From Burkholderia multivorans ATCC BAA-247 (GTDB lineage: Bacteria > Pseudomonadota > Gammaproteobacteria > Burkholderiales > Burkholderiaceae), in NCBI RefSeq assembly GCF_000959525.1, contig NZ_CP009831.1, positions 1,612,001-1,676,000 on the forward strand: a stretch of 64,000 bases of DNA, written 5' to 3'. The notes under the pieces were generated by a model. That model was given only the letters and a program-made list of their open reading frames with translations. It did not search any database and had not been told where the DNA came from. Shown here piece by piece: positions 15,033 through 24,857 of this stretch. A program made the position numbers and the translations under genes. Position 1 is the first letter of the stretch; every line of letters begins with the position of its first letter.

Positions 15033-18000
15033 ATGGAAGCGAAGAACGAGGAAGTCGTCGCCCACCTGCTCTCCGACGTCGTCGAATTCGCGCGCGCGCG
15101 GCTTCCGGAAACGACGTTCCGCATCGTCGAGCCATTCCTGCGTCACTACTACGATTTCGTCGACGCGGACGATCTGCAAAACCGCAGCATCGCCGATCTC
15201 TACGGCGCCGCGATGGCGCACTGGCAGACCGCGCAGAAATTCGTCCCGGGCAGCGAGCGGCTGCGCGTCTACAACCCGATCCTCGAACAGCACGGCTGGC
15301 ATTCCGATCACACGGTGATCGAGATCGTCAACGACGACATGCCGTTCCTCGTCGACTCGGTGACGATGGCCGTCAACCGCCTCGGCCTCGCGCTGCATTC
15401 CGCGCTGCACCCGGTATTCCGCATCTGGCGCGGCGGCAACGGCACGATCGAGCGCGTCGACGCCGGCGGCGCAACGCCCGACGACGGCCGTTCGCAACTC
15501 GCCTCGTTCATCCACTTCGAAGTCGATCGCTGCGGCGACGCCGCGTTGCTCGACACATTGCGCGACGACATCGGGCGCGTGCTCGGCGACGTACGCGCAT
15601 CGGTCGAGGACTGGCCGAAAATCGTCGAAATCGCGCGCGCGACGATCAAGGACATGAAGACGCGCGAAGCGACGGCCGAGGACATCGAAGCGCGCGCGTT
15701 CCTCGAATGGATGCTCGCCGATCACTTCACGTTCCTCGGGCAGCGCGACTACGCGCTCGTGTCCGAGGGCCCCGGCTTCGCGCTGCGCGGCATCGAAGGC
15801 TCGGGCTTCGGCATCCTGCGGGAATCGCTGCGCTCGCCGGGCGCGCCCGACGTGACGCCGCTGCCGCCGGCCGCCGCGGCCATCATCTCCGGCGCATCGC
15901 CGATCTTTCTGACGAAGGCGAATTCGCGCGCCACCGTGCATCGCCCCGGCTATCTCGACTACGTCGGCGTGAAGCTCGTGGGCGCCGACGGCAAGGTGAG
16001 CGGCGAGCGCCGCTTCCTCGGGCTCTACACGTCGACCGCGTACATGGTGTCGAGCGCCGAGATACCGATCGTGCGCCGCAAGTGCGCGAACATCGTGCGG
16101 CGCGCCGGCTTCTTGCCGAAAGGCCATCTCGGCAAGTCGCTCGTGACGGTGCTCGAAACCTATCCGCGCGACGAGCTGTTCCAGGCCGACGAGGATCAGC
16201 TCTACGACATCGCGCTCGGCATCCTGCGGCTGCAGGAACACCAGCGCACGCGGTTGTTCGTGCGGCGCGACCGCTTCGACCGGTTCGTGTCGTGTCTCGT
16301 GTTCGTGCCGCGCGACAAATACAACACCGACCTGCGGCGGCGCATCGCGAAGCTGCTCGTCGATGCGTACAACGGCGTGAACGTCGAGTTCACGCCGCTG
16401 CTGTCGGAATCGGCCATCGCACGCATTCACTTCGTCGTGCATGCGGAGCCCGGCACGATGCCCGACGTCGATACGCGCGAGCTCGAAACGCGGCTCGTGC
16501 AGGTCACGCGGCGCTGGCAGGACGATCTCGCGGACGCGCTGCTCGACGCGTTCGGCGAGGAGCAAGGCAATCGTCTGCTGCAGCGCTACGCCGACTCGTT
16601 CCCGGCCGGCTACCGCGACGACTATCCGGCGCGCACCGCAGTGCGCGACATCGAGCTGATCGAGCGCGTGAAAGCGTCCGGCCAGCTCGCGATGAACCTG
16701 TACCGGCCGATCGAGGCCGGGCCGCGCGCGTTCCGCTTCAAGGTCTATCGCGCGGGCGAGCCGATCGCGCTGTCGCGTAGCCTGCCGATGCTCGAGCATC
16801 TCGGCGTGCGCGTCGACGAGGAACGTCCTTACCGCATCCAGACGCAGGATGCGGCGCCGGCATGGGTGCACGACTTCGGACTCGAGCTCGCCGACGATAC
16901 GGAGTTCGACATCGAACGCGTGAAAGGCCTGTTCGAGGATGCGTTCGACCGGATCTGGAGCGGCCGGATCGAGAACGACGATTTCAACCGGCTCGTGCTG
17001 CGCGCGCATCTGAGCGCGCGCGAGGTCACGATCCTGCGCGCGTATGCGAAGTACCTGCGGCAGGTCGGCTCCACCTTCAGCGACGCCTATATCGAACGCG
17101 CGCTGACCGGCAATCCGGCCATCGCGCGGCAACTCGTCGAGCTGTTCGTGCTGCGCTTCGATCCGCGCATCGGCGACACGCGCGACGTGCAGGCCGAACG
17201 GCTGCTGAAGGCCATCGAGACCGCGCTCGATCAGGTGCCGAACCTCGACGAGGACCGCATCCTGCGTCAGTTCCTCGGCGTGATCAACGCGACCGAGCGT
17301 ACGAACTACTTCGTGCACGACGCGAACGGCGAGCCGAAGCCGTACCTGTCGTTCAAGTTCGCGCCGGCGCGCGTGCCGGGGCTGCCGGAACCGAAACCGA
17401 TGTTCGAGATCTGGGTGTATTCGCCGCGCGTCGAAGGCGTGCACCTGCGCGGCGGCCGCGTCGCGCGCGGCGGGCTGCGCTGGTCCGACCGGCGCGAGGA
17501 TTTCCGCACCGAGGTGCTCGGGCTCATGAAGGCGCAGATGGTGAAGAACGTCGTGATCGTGCCGGTCGGGTCGAAAGGCGGCTTCGTCGTGAAGAATCCG
17601 CCGCCGCCGAGCGATCGCGAAGCGTGGATGCGCGAAGGCGTCGCGTGCTACCAGACGTTCCTGCGCGGGCTGCTCGATCTGACCGACAACCGCGTCGGCA
17701 ACGCGATCGTGCCGCCGCGCGACGTCGTGCGCCACGACCCCGACGATCCGTATCTCGTCGTCGCGGCGGACAAGGGCACGGCCACCTTCTCCGACTACGC
17801 GAACGCGATCTCGCACGAGTACGGGTTCTGGCTCGACGACGCGTTCGCGTCGGGCGGCTCGGTCGGCTACGACCACAAGAAGATGGCGATCACCGCGCGC
17901 GGCGCGTGGGAATCGGTGAAGCGGCACTTCCGCGAGATGGGCGTCGACACGCAGACGACCGACTTCACGGTGGTCGGCATCGGCGACATGTCCGGCGACG

Positions 18001-19874
18001 TGTTCGGCAACGGGATGCTGCTGTCGCCGCATATCCGGCTGATTGCCGCGTTCGATCACCGGCACGTGTTCCTCGATCCGGCTTCCGACCCGGCGACGAG
18101 CTTCGCCGAGCGCAAGCGGCTGTTCGCGCTCGAACGCTCGAGCTGGGCCGATTACGATCCGGCCGCGATCTCGGCGGGCGGTGGCGTCTATCCGCGCACC
18201 GCGAAGACGATCCCGCTGTCGCCGGCCGTGCAGGCCGCACTCGGCATCGACGCGCACGCGCTGCCGCCGACCGAGCTGATCCGCGCGATCCTCCAGGCGC
18301 CGGTCGACCTGCTGTACAACGGCGGCATCGGCACCTACGTGAAGGCGACGCACGAAACGCATCAGCAGGTCGGCGACCGCGCGAACGACGCGGTGCGCGT
18401 CAACGGCGCGGACCTGCGCTGCAAGGTGGTCGGCGAAGGCGGCAATCTCGGCTTCACGCAGTTCGGCCGCATCGAGTTCGCGCAGCGCGGCGGGCGGATC
18501 AACACCGACGCGATCGACAACTCGGCCGGCGTCGACTGTTCGGATCACGAAGTCAACATCAAGATCCTGCTCGGCCTCGTCGTCGCGGACGGCGAGATGA
18601 CGGAGAAGCAACGCAACGCGCTGCTCGCCGAGATGACCGACGAAGTCGCGCTGCTCGTGCTGCGCGACAACTACTATCAGACGCAGGCGCTGTCGATCGC
18701 CGGCCGCTACGGCGTCGAGCTGCTCGATGCGGAAGCGCGGCTGATGCGCTGGCTCGAACGCGCGGGGCGCCTGAACCGCGTGATCGAATTCCTGCCGACC
18801 GACGACGAGATTGCGGAACGGCAGGCCGCGAAGCTCGGTCTCACCTCGCCGGAGCGCGCGGTGCTGCTCGCGTACAGCAAGATGTGGCTCTACGACGCGC
18901 TACTCGAATCGGACCTGCCCGAAGACCCGCTCGTGGCCGCGATGCTCGTCGACTACTTCCCGAAACCGCTGCAGCAGCGTTTCAGCGAGCCGATGCGTCG
19001 CCATCCGCTGCGCCGCGAAATTCTCGCGACGCATCTGACCAATGCGCTCGTGAACCGCGTCGGCTGCACGTTCGTCCATCGGCTGATGGAGGAAACCGAC
19101 GCGAAGCCGGGCGACATCGTGCGCGCCTGCATCGTCGCGCGCGACGTGTTCGATCTCGATGCGGTGTGGCGCGACATCGACGCACTCGACAACCGCGTCG
19201 CCGACGACGTGCAGGCGCGGATGTTCGTCGACGTCGCACGGCTGCTCGAACGCGCGGCGCTGTGGTTCCTGCGGCATCTGCATACGGGTGCGGGGGCCGG
19301 CGACGGCATCGCCGCACTGCTCGCGCGGTGTCGCGACGCGGTCGAGCGGCTCGCGCCGCAACTCCCCGCGCTGCTGCCGGCGGACGACCTCGACGCGCTG
19401 TCCGCGCGCCGGCGCGTGCTGACCGACGCCGGCGTCGATGCGGCGCTCGCCGCGCGTGTCGCGAGCGGCGACATCTCGGCCGCGCTGCTCGACATCGCGG
19501 ACGTCGCGGCCACCTCGAATCGCGAACTCGAACTCGTCGCGGGCGTGTACTTCGCGCTCGGCACGCTGCTCAACTACGGATGGATCGGCGAGCGCGCGGC
19601 GTCGCTGCCGACGCCGACGCACTGGGACATGATGGCGCGCGCGGCGGCGCTCGCGGAAGTCGCGCGGCTCAAGCGCACGCTCGCGACGAGCGCGCTGGCG
19701 GAATCGCCGGAGTCGACGTCGCCGGAAACGATCGTCGCTGCGTGGCGCGTGCGCCGCGAAGCCGCGCTCGAACGTTACGGCCAGTTGCTCGCGGAACTGC
19801 GCGCATCGGGCGGCGCGAGCCTGGCGGTGCTGCTCGTCGTCGTGCGCGAGATCGCCGTGCTCGAGCGCGCGTAG
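15033..19874 (+). CDS. NAD-specific glutamate dehydrogenase, large (180-kDa) class
   Basis: A 1613-residue cytosolic enzyme that oxidises L-glutamate to 2-oxoglutarate and ammonia with NAD. The length matches the bacterial 180-kDa class. The first ~700 residues form the ACT-like regulatory region. The catalytic core follows at ~800-1250, with RGGLRWSDRREDFRTEVLGL holding substrate-binding lysine/arginine positions, KGGFVVKNPPPPSDR, and the Rossmann segment VVGIGDMSGDVFGNGMLLS. The C-terminal domain closes the protein. ATG 15033 has GGAG six bases upstream; a possible ATG at 15006 has none. The gene is monocistronic and convergent with the methyltransferase (3-base gap). It supports growth on amino acids, in line with the amino-acid catabolic genes elsewhere in the window. 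Confidence 0.97.
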   Translation: MEAKNEEVVAHLLSDVVEFARARLPETTFRIVEPFLRHYYDFVDADDLQNRSIADLYGAAMAHWQTAQKFVPGSERLRVYNPILEQHGWHSDHTVIEIVNDDMPFLVDSVTMAVNRLGLALHSALHPVFRIWRGGNGTIERVDAGGATPDDGRSQLASFIHFEVDRCGDAALLDTLRDDIGRVLGDVRASVEDWPKIVEIARATIKDMKTREATAEDIEARAFLEWMLADHFTFLGQRDYALVSEGPGFALRGIEGSGFGILRESLRSPGAPDVTPLPPAAAAIISGASPIFLTKANSRATVHRPGYLDYVGVKLVGADGKVSGERRFLGLYTSTAYMVSSAEIPIVRRKCANIVRRAGFLPKGHLGKSLVTVLETYPRDELFQADEDQLYDIALGILRLQEHQRTRLFVRRDRFDRFVSCLVFVPRDKYNTDLRRRIAKLLVDAYNGVNVEFTPLLSESAIARIHFVVHAEPGTMPDVDTRELETRLVQVTRRWQDDLADALLDAFGEEQGNRLLQRYADSFPAGYRDDYPARTAVRDIELIERVKASGQLAMNLYRPIEAGPRAFRFKVYRAGEPIALSRSLPMLEHLGVRVDEERPYRIQTQDAAPAWVHDFGLELADDTEFDIERVKGLFEDAFDRIWSGRIENDDFNRLVLRAHLSAREVTILRAYAKYLRQVGSTFSDAYIERALTGNPAIARQLVELFVLRFDPRIGDTRDVQAERLLKAIETALDQVPNLDEDRILRQFLGVINATERTNYFVHDANGEPKPYLSFKFAPARVPGLPEPKPMFEIWVYSPRVEGVHLRGGRVARGGLRWSDRREDFRTEVLGLMKAQMVKNVVIVPVGSKGGFVVKNPPPPSDREAWMREGVACYQTFLRGLLDLTDNRVGNAIVPPRDVVRHDPDDPYLVVAADKGTATFSDYANAISHEYGFWLDDAFASGGSVGYDHKKMAITARGAWESVKRHFREMGVDTQTTDFTVVGIGDMSGDVFGNGMLLSPHIRLIAAFDHRHVFLDPASDPATSFAERKRLFALERSSWADYDPAAISAGGGVYPRTAKTIPLSPAVQAALGIDAHALPPTELIRAILQAPVDLLYNGGIGTYVKATHETHQQVGDRANDAVRVNGADLRCKVVGEGGNLGFTQFGRIEFAQRGGRINTDAIDNSAGVDCSDHEVNIKILLGLVVADGEMTEKQRNALLAEMTDEVALLVLRDNYYQTQALSIAGRYGVELLDAEARLMRWLERAGRLNRVIEFLPTDDEIAERQAAKLGLTSPERAVLLAYSKMWLYDALLESDLPEDPLVAAMLVDYFPKPLQQRFSEPMRRHPLRREILATHLTNALVNRVGCTFVHRLMEETDAKPGDIVRACIVARDVFDLDAVWRDIDALDNRVADDVQARMFVDVARLLERAALWFLRHLHTGAGAGDGIAALLARCRDAVERLAPQLPALLPADDLDALSARRRVLTDAGVDAALAARVASGDISAALLDIADVAATSNRELELVAGVYFALGTLLNYGWIGERAASLPTPTHWDMMARAAALAEVARLKRTLATSALAESPESTSPETIVAAWRVRREAALERYGQLLAELRASGGASLAVLLVVVREIAVLERA

Positions 19875-19877
19875 CGT

Positions 19878-20738
19878 TTATACGGTCGCGACCAGCAACT
19901 CTTCCGCGCTGTTCGGCGGCCGCAGGCCGTCCGCACGCCCGGCGAAATAGCGCCGAGTCAGATCGGCGGCCGATACGTGCCCGGCCGTCGAGAAACCCGC
20001 TTCGAGTGCGAGCGCGCGGATCTCGGCCGGCATGAAGAAACTGATGAACGGCGTGCCGCTCGCGCGCGCGCCCTTGTCTGCCATTTCGAGACCGGGTCGC
20101 ACGTCGGGATCGGCGTGCTGCAGCGGCATCAGGAACGTCATCGCGAACGTGGTGCCGCGCGCGAGCGTCGCGACTTCCCGCAGCGTCGCCGCATTTGCTT
20201 CGCGCGTCAGATACATGCTGACGCCGGTCGACACGACGACGGCCGGCTTGCCCGGATCGAAGCCCGCATCGACGAGCGCGTCGCGCCACGAGCGGCCTGC
20301 CTCGAAATCGACGGGCACGAAGCGCAGCCAATCCGGCACGCCGAAGCCGAGTTCGTTCAGCCGGCGGCGCTTCCATGCCTGCGGGCCCGGCCGGTCGACT
20401 TCATAGACGGTCACGCGCGCCGCCATGTCGGGGCGGCGCTGCACGAAGCTGTCGAGCCCCGCGCCGAGAATCACGTACTGACTCGCGCCATGCGCGGCCT
20501 GCTCGACGACGAGATCCTCGATGAAACGCGCACGCGCGACGATCGATGCGCGAAACGGCCGCGTGAATTGCGGATCCATGTCGCCGCGCTGCTGCCAGTC
20601 CGGCCCCGGCGCGAGCAGCTGCAGCCCCACTTCGTCGGCGAGCACGTGCGGCGGCGCATCGCATTCGACATGCAGCGCGCGCCAGAGCGCGACGCGCGCG
20701 GCGGTGCTGTCGGGGCCCTGGTCGACGGTGTCGTTCAT
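19878..20738 (-). CDS. SAM-dependent methyltransferase, leucine-carboxyl-methyltransferase-like family
   Basis: A 286-residue methyltransferase. YVILGAGLDSF holds the SAM-binding loop of the LCM/TIGR00027 group, VYEVDRP is the acidic end of strand 2, and VSTGVSMYLT corresponds to the strand-4 EGLxxYL motif. Members methylate O-atoms of carboxylates or polyketide-like molecules; the substrate is unknown. It is the last gene of a three-gene minus-strand operon after the ribbon-helix-helix and VOC genes. The gap to the VOC gene is 10 bases. Confidence 0.87.
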   Translation of the reverse strand: MNDTVDQGPDSTAARVALWRALHVECDAPPHVLADEVGLQLLAPGPDWQQRGDMDPQFTRPFRASIVARARFIEDLVVEQAAHGASQYVILGAGLDSFVQRRPDMAARVTVYEVDRPGPQAWKRRRLNELGFGVPDWLRFVPVDFEAGRSWRDALVDAGFDPGKPAVVVSTGVSMYLTREANAATLREVATLARGTTFAMTFLMPLQHADPDVRPGLEMADKGARASGTPFISFFMPAEIRALALEAGFSTAGHVSAADLTRRYFAGRADGLRPPNSAEELLVATV

Positions 20739-20748
20739 CGCCGCGCCC

Positions 20749-21108
20749 TCACGCGTTCGACTGGCCGGGCCGCCCCGGCGCCTGCAGTCGCCATACGCGA
20801 CCGTCCGGATCGCGCACCGTCATCTCGCGCGTGCCCCAGTGCGTGTCCTCGAACGGCGTGACGACGTCGACGATCGGCTGCGGCCGCACTGCCGCCTCGT
20901 CGGGCACCTTCAGCACGACCTGCATGTCCGTCTTTTCGCCGGGCGGCACTTCGGCGATGAACAGATACGGGCCGTCGCCGTTGCGAAGCTGGCCCGACTG
21001 GTGATCGGTTTCGAATTCCAGCGTAAAGCCCAGCGCCTGGAAGAACTTCGCCGATTTGCCCCAGTTGTGCGTGGTCAGGAAAACGGCTTCGATTCGCTCG
21101 GACGACAT
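20749..21108 (-). CDS. VOC-family protein (glyoxalase/bleomycin-resistance fold)
   Basis: A 119-residue single-domain VOC protein. The two beta-alpha-beta-beta-beta modules are visible: AVFLTTHNWGKSAKFFQALGFTLEFE and then REMTVRDPDGRVWRLQAPG. The first metal-ligand position (AVFLTT) lacks the usual histidine, so a metal site is doubtful and a binding-protein role is possible. It starts one base after the stop of the ribbon-helix-helix gene, and GAGGAATGAC at that junction supplies the ribosome site. Confidence 0.85.
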   Translation of the reverse strand: MSSERIEAVFLTTHNWGKSAKFFQALGFTLEFETDHQSGQLRNGDGPYLFIAEVPPGEKTDMQVVLKVPDEAAVRPQPIVDVVTPFEDTHWGTREMTVRDPDGRVWRLQAPGRPGQSNA

Positions 21109-21109
21109 G

Positions 21110-21283
21110 TCATTCCTCCGTGGTGGACGCGTCCGCCGGCGGCGGCGCGGCGAGATACGCGCGCAATGCGTCGGCTACCAGCGCCGACAGCGACTGTTCC
21201 GTTTCGATTGCGCGATGCTTGACCTGCCGGATCAGACTCAGCGGCAGATACACGTTGAACTGCTTCACTTCTTCGTCGGTCAT
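21110..21283 (-). CDS. Ribbon-helix-helix (CopG/Arc-type) small DNA-binding protein
   Basis: Fifty-seven residues. The strand [19 protein letters not shown], followed by a helix and [18 protein letters not shown], is the classic ribbon-helix-helix dimer fold. It probably represses its own operon (VOC protein, methyltransferase). ATG 21283 lies at the predicted transcription start and has no Shine-Dalgarno site, so the mRNA may be leaderless. No toxin gene follows, so I do not call it an antitoxin. Confidence 0.8.
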   Translation of the reverse strand: MTDEEVKQFNVYLPLSLIRQVKHRAIETEQSLSALVADALRAYLAAPPPADASTTEE

Positions 21284-21286
21284 GGT

Positions 21287-21317
21287 GCTAGTATGCTAGC
21301 AAACTAGGAAAAGTCAA
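21287..21317 (-). promoter_or_regulatory. Promoter and CTAG-type operator of the ribbon-helix-helix operon
   Basis: On the minus strand TTGACT (21312-21317) and TACTAG (21288-21293) form a promoter with an 18-base spacer. GCTAG (21287-21291), four bases, CTAGC (21296-21300) is a perfect inverted repeat over the -10 box, and another CTAG occurs at 21304-21307. The repeat spacing suits binding of two ribbon-helix-helix dimers. Confidence 0.55.
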
Positions 21318-21408
21318 ATGCCCGTGGCGGGTATCCGCGCGGCATGCAGCTCGCGCGAAACGCGGCGCGCACCGTCGCCTCGCGCCGCGTGCAGGACGGC
21401 GCCGTCGT

Positions 21409-22239
21409 TCATGCGTCACGCACGCGGGCCGCCGCGCGCACGAACAGCGCGTCAAGATCGAAGCCGGTGGTATCGATGCCGATCGTGTCGCGCAGGCACG
21501 CGGCCCACGCGGCCCGATCGTCGAACGTGACGGTCTGCGCTGCGCCCGTCGCGTCGCGTACGCTCAGCACCGTGTTGAACAGCGTCGCCTGCCCCTCGGG
21601 CAGCACGCGGCAGGCGATCAGGTCGTTCACGAACAGCGACTCGGGGTAGGTCGACGTGAACCAGTTCGCGGCATCGTAATCGACCCACTCGGCCGGCTTC
21701 AGCGCGAAGCGATACATCGTCTGCCAGCCGTCGCGCGTCTCGCACTGCATGTCGAATTCGTCCTCGCCGTGCGCGTCGATCCGGAACGCGCCGTGCGGCG
21801 TCGTTTGCCGCTCGCCGGGCGCGAACCGCATCGGCGCGGTCAGCGTCGCGGTGCCGAAGCCGACGTCCGCGAACCACACCGTGCCGTCAAGATCGACGCG
21901 CAGCAGCATATGCGTCTTCGCCGTCGCGACCTCGGGCGGCCGCATCCAGCGCACGCGCGCGATCAGCGGCGTCACGCGAAAGCCGATCGTCGTGAGCGCC
22001 GTGTAGAACAGCTTGTTGAGTTCGAAGCAGTAGCCGCCGCGACCGCGCTCGACGAGCTTGTCGACGACGGCCGGCAGGTCGAGCGCGACGCGCGTGCCGG
22101 TCAGCGGATCGAGGTTCTCGAACGGAATCGCACGCGGATGCCGCAGATGCAGCGTACGCAGCACGTCGAGCGTCGGCTCGGCGGGGCCGTCGTAGCCGAT
22201 ACGCGCAAAGTAGCGCGCGAGGTCGAACGAATCGGTCAT
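21409..22239 (-). CDS. nat: Arylamine N-acetyltransferase
   Basis: A 276-residue cytosolic enzyme that moves the acetyl group from acetyl-CoA to arylamines, hydrazines or related compounds. The catalytic triad is in place: C71 in RGRGGYCFELN, H110 in KTHMLLRVDL, D125 in WFADVGFG. The length is normal for bacterial NAT. The start at 22239 puts FDLARYFARIGYDGP at the N-terminus as in the family. It stands alone on the minus strand. Confidence 0.95.
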   Translation of the reverse strand: MTDSFDLARYFARIGYDGPAEPTLDVLRTLHLRHPRAIPFENLDPLTGTRVALDLPAVVDKLVERGRGGYCFELNKLFYTALTTIGFRVTPLIARVRWMRPPEVATAKTHMLLRVDLDGTVWFADVGFGTATLTAPMRFAPGERQTTPHGAFRIDAHGEDEFDMQCETRDGWQTMYRFALKPAEWVDYDAANWFTSTYPESLFVNDLIACRVLPEGQATLFNTVLSVRDATGAAQTVTFDDRAAWAACLRDTIGIDTTGFDLDALFVRAAARVRDA

Positions 22240-22354
22240 GGGACTGCACCAAGGAGGGGAATGCGCCACGATAGCATCGTGCGAAATCCCCGTGGTGCGC
22301 GAAACGACCGTTCGGCGACGCACGCCGCGATCGGGCGGCGGGCCGCGCCTCGCG

Positions 22355-23038
22355 CTACGGCAGCAGCTTCAGCGCCGAGGACGCGACCGACGGCACCGAA
22401 ATGCCCTGGCTCGTCGCGAACTGCACGGCCTGGCTCAGCGTCGTCGCGAGCGACTGCAGCTGACCGGGCGCGCTCTGCGCGATATACGACGCGGCCTGCA
22501 GGTTCTGCGGATTGAGCCCGGCCTGCAGCAGCGACGCCGGATTCGTCGAGCCGAGGCCGCCGAGCGCCGGCTGCAGCTGCGAGTACTGCGTGAGCCCTTG
22601 CCCGAGCGAGGCGAGGCCGTTGCTGAACGCCTGCTTGTCGACCGCGCCCTGCGTCGCGCCGCCGCTCGCGAATGCCTGATCGAGCGCCTGCGACACCGAC
22701 TGCTGCGCGCCGCCCATCTGCGACAGCGCGGCCGGCGTCAGCGCATCGCCGTTGCCGAGCACGGCCGCCGCTTGCTGCGCCTGGCCCGCCGCACCGCTGA
22801 GCCCCATCGCCGACGCGAGCGACGACTGGCCGGCGAGCACCTGCCGGTTCGCGCCGACGTAAGCCTGCAGCAGCTGCGCGACGCCGCCCTGCGCGGGCGC
22901 CGCCTGCTGCCCGCCGCCGAGCAGCGACGAACCGATCGACTGCAGATCGAGCTGCGCATGGGCGGCGCCGCTCAGCAGCATGCCGAAAGCGATGCCGGCG
23001 AAGGCGAGATGTCTGCGCGCCGCGCGGATGTGTTTCAT
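22355..23038 (-). CDS. Secreted DUF2501 (YjjA-like) protein
   Basis: A 227-residue exported protein. The signal peptide covers ~1-34 and ends in AHA before QLDL. The mature part is rich in Gln, Ala, Ser and Leu, with helices and no cysteine. LQSIGSSLLGGG and the late AASYIAQSAPGQLQSL region match the YjjA/DUF2501 family of unknown function. It is divergent from the OprB porin with ~300 bases between them. Confidence 0.8.
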   Translation of the reverse strand: MKHIRAARRHLAFAGIAFGMLLSGAAHAQLDLQSIGSSLLGGGQQAAPAQGGVAQLLQAYVGANRQVLAGQSSLASAMGLSGAAGQAQQAAAVLGNGDALTPAALSQMGGAQQSVSQALDQAFASGGATQGAVDKQAFSNGLASLGQGLTQYSQLQPALGGLGSTNPASLLQAGLNPQNLQAASYIAQSAPGQLQSLATTLSQAVQFATSQGISVPSVASSALKLLP

Positions 23039-23334
23039 ACGTTGTCCTCGTGCCCGAATGGTGGAGCCCGATATTGTCGAAGCGCGTCGCACGCGATCGC
23101 AACGACTGAAACACATCGAAACGAATCGGACGGCACGCGCGCGTGCATTGATCGGAATCGACCGCGCGAAATCAAGCCTTGCGTCGCGATTCGTTCCTTT
23201 TCCGCATCAATGCGCATGCTTGCGCGTCGCCGCGATTGACGCCGCCCCCGCCGTTTCTTACGATTCGCCCCGCTTCGCGCTGCTGTGTCCGCACCGCGCG
23301 CGGTTCGTCCACCGTCCGTCCCGCAAGGAAAATC

Positions 23335-24792
23335 ATGCCGCCCGTTTCGCTGCCCGGAACCTCGCCCGCCGCCCTGTCCGTTCGCGTTCCGCGTCGCCTG
23401 TGCATCGCGGCGCTGGCCTGCACGGCGCAGCTGCTCGCGGGCGCCGCCGCCGCACAGCAGGCACCGGCCGCCGCGGCCGCGCCGACCTCGCCCGTGCCGG
23501 GCGCCGAGGCAGACAGCCTCTGGACGCGCGACACGCTGCTCGGCGACATCGGCGGCCTTCGTCCATGGCTCGGCAAGTACGGCGTCACGCTCGCGGCGAC
23601 CGAAACGAGCGAGCTGCTCGCGAACCTGCACGGCGGGCTGGAGCGCGGCGTCGGCTATCACGGCGTCACGACGGTGACGCTCGGGCTCGACACCGAGAAG
23701 GCATTCGGCTGGAAAGGCGGCAGCTTCAACGCGAGCGCATTGCAGATCCACGGCCGACAGTTCAGCCCGAGCCATCTCGGCACGTTGAACACCGCGAGCG
23801 GCACCGAAGCCGACGCCGCCACGCGCCTGTGGGAACTCTGGTATCAGCAGTCGCTGCTCGACGATCGCGTCGACGTGAAGATCGGCCAGCAGGCCGTCGA
23901 TCAGGAATTCCTGACGAGCACGTACTCGGCGACGTTCATGAACACGATGTTCGGCTGGCCCGCGCTGCCGTCATACGATTTGCCGAGCGGTGGCCCTGCG
24001 TACCCGCTGTCGGCGCTCGGCGTGCGCGTGCGCGCAAAGCTGACGCCGTCGCTGACCGCGCTGGCCGGCGTGTTCGACGGCGATCCGCTCGGCAACCATC
24101 CGGACAATCACAGCGGCACCAATTTCAACCTGCACAACGGCGCGCTGTTCATCGGCGAACTGCAGTACGCGATCAATCAGGACGGTGCGGCCGGCGGCGC
24201 GGCGAAGTCGGGCGCGCTGCCCGGCACGTACAAGCTCGGCGTCTGGTATCACAGCGGCAGCTTCGCGGATCAGCGCGACGACACGGCCGGCCGTTCGCTC
24301 GCCGGCGCCGATTCGACCGGCATCGGCCGGCCGCATCGCGGCGACTACAGCGTCTATGCGGTCGCCGATCAGATGGTATGGCGCGCCGGCCCCGACAGTC
24401 CGCGCAGCGTGGGCGTGTTCGCACGCGTGATGGCGGCGCCCGGCGACCGTAACGTCGTCAGCGCCGCCGCGAACCTCGGCGTCGTGCTGAAAGCGCCGTT
24501 CGCCGGCCGCGACAACGATTCCGCCGGCCTCGCGCTCACCTACGTGAAAGTCGGCCGCCATGCACGCGCGCTCGACGAGGATGCGCGCGCATTCGGCGGT
24601 GCGCCGTACGGCGTGCGCGGCAGCGAAACCGCGCTCGAAGCGACCTACAACTACCAGGTCGCGCCGTGGTGGCAGATTCAGGCCGATGCGCAATACACGT
24701 TCAATGCGGGCGCAGGCCAGAATCCGGACGATCCGCGCGCGCCGCTGCACAACACGTTCGTGCTCGGCGTGCGCACGACCATCACGTTCTGA
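23335..24792 (+). CDS. OprB-family carbohydrate-selective porin
   Basis: A 485-residue outer-membrane beta-barrel. The signal peptide covers ~1-40, ending AAAAQQ. DTLLGDIGGLRPWLGKYGVTLAATET matches the OprB N-terminus. Alternating amphipathic strands run to the end, which closes with TTITF, a C-terminal aromatic residue as needed for barrel assembly. It should allow sugar diffusion. AAGGAAA lies about six bases before ATG 23335. No sugar ABC transporter is adjacent. Confidence 0.93.
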   Translation: MPPVSLPGTSPAALSVRVPRRLCIAALACTAQLLAGAAAAQQAPAAAAAPTSPVPGAEADSLWTRDTLLGDIGGLRPWLGKYGVTLAATETSELLANLHGGLERGVGYHGVTTVTLGLDTEKAFGWKGGSFNASALQIHGRQFSPSHLGTLNTASGTEADAATRLWELWYQQSLLDDRVDVKIGQQAVDQEFLTSTYSATFMNTMFGWPALPSYDLPSGGPAYPLSALGVRVRAKLTPSLTALAGVFDGDPLGNHPDNHSGTNFNLHNGALFIGELQYAINQDGAAGGAAKSGALPGTYKLGVWYHSGSFADQRDDTAGRSLAGADSTGIGRPHRGDYSVYAVADQMVWRAGPDSPRSVGVFARVMAAPGDRNVVSAAANLGVVLKAPFAGRDNDSAGLALTYVKVGRHARALDEDARAFGGAPYGVRGSETALEATYNYQVAPWWQIQADAQYTFNAGAGQNPDDPRAPLHNTFVLGVRTTITF

Positions 24793-24857
24793 CGGCGGCC
24801 CGCGCGCACGCGCGGCGTGCGGCCTGCGCGCGGCCGACCGCGAACCGCCTCATCGCG

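Noticed and set aside
14676-18611. A 1311-codon minus-strand frame opposite the NAD-glutamate dehydrogenase
   Set aside because: It is a shadow of GC3-biased codons: rich in Arg, His, Asp, with no domain, while the plus-strand frame is a full-length known enzyme.
21110-21283. Ribbon-helix-helix protein as the antitoxin of a toxin-antitoxin pair
   Set aside because: The next genes are a VOC protein and a methyltransferase, not a RelE-, PIN- or Fic-type toxin.
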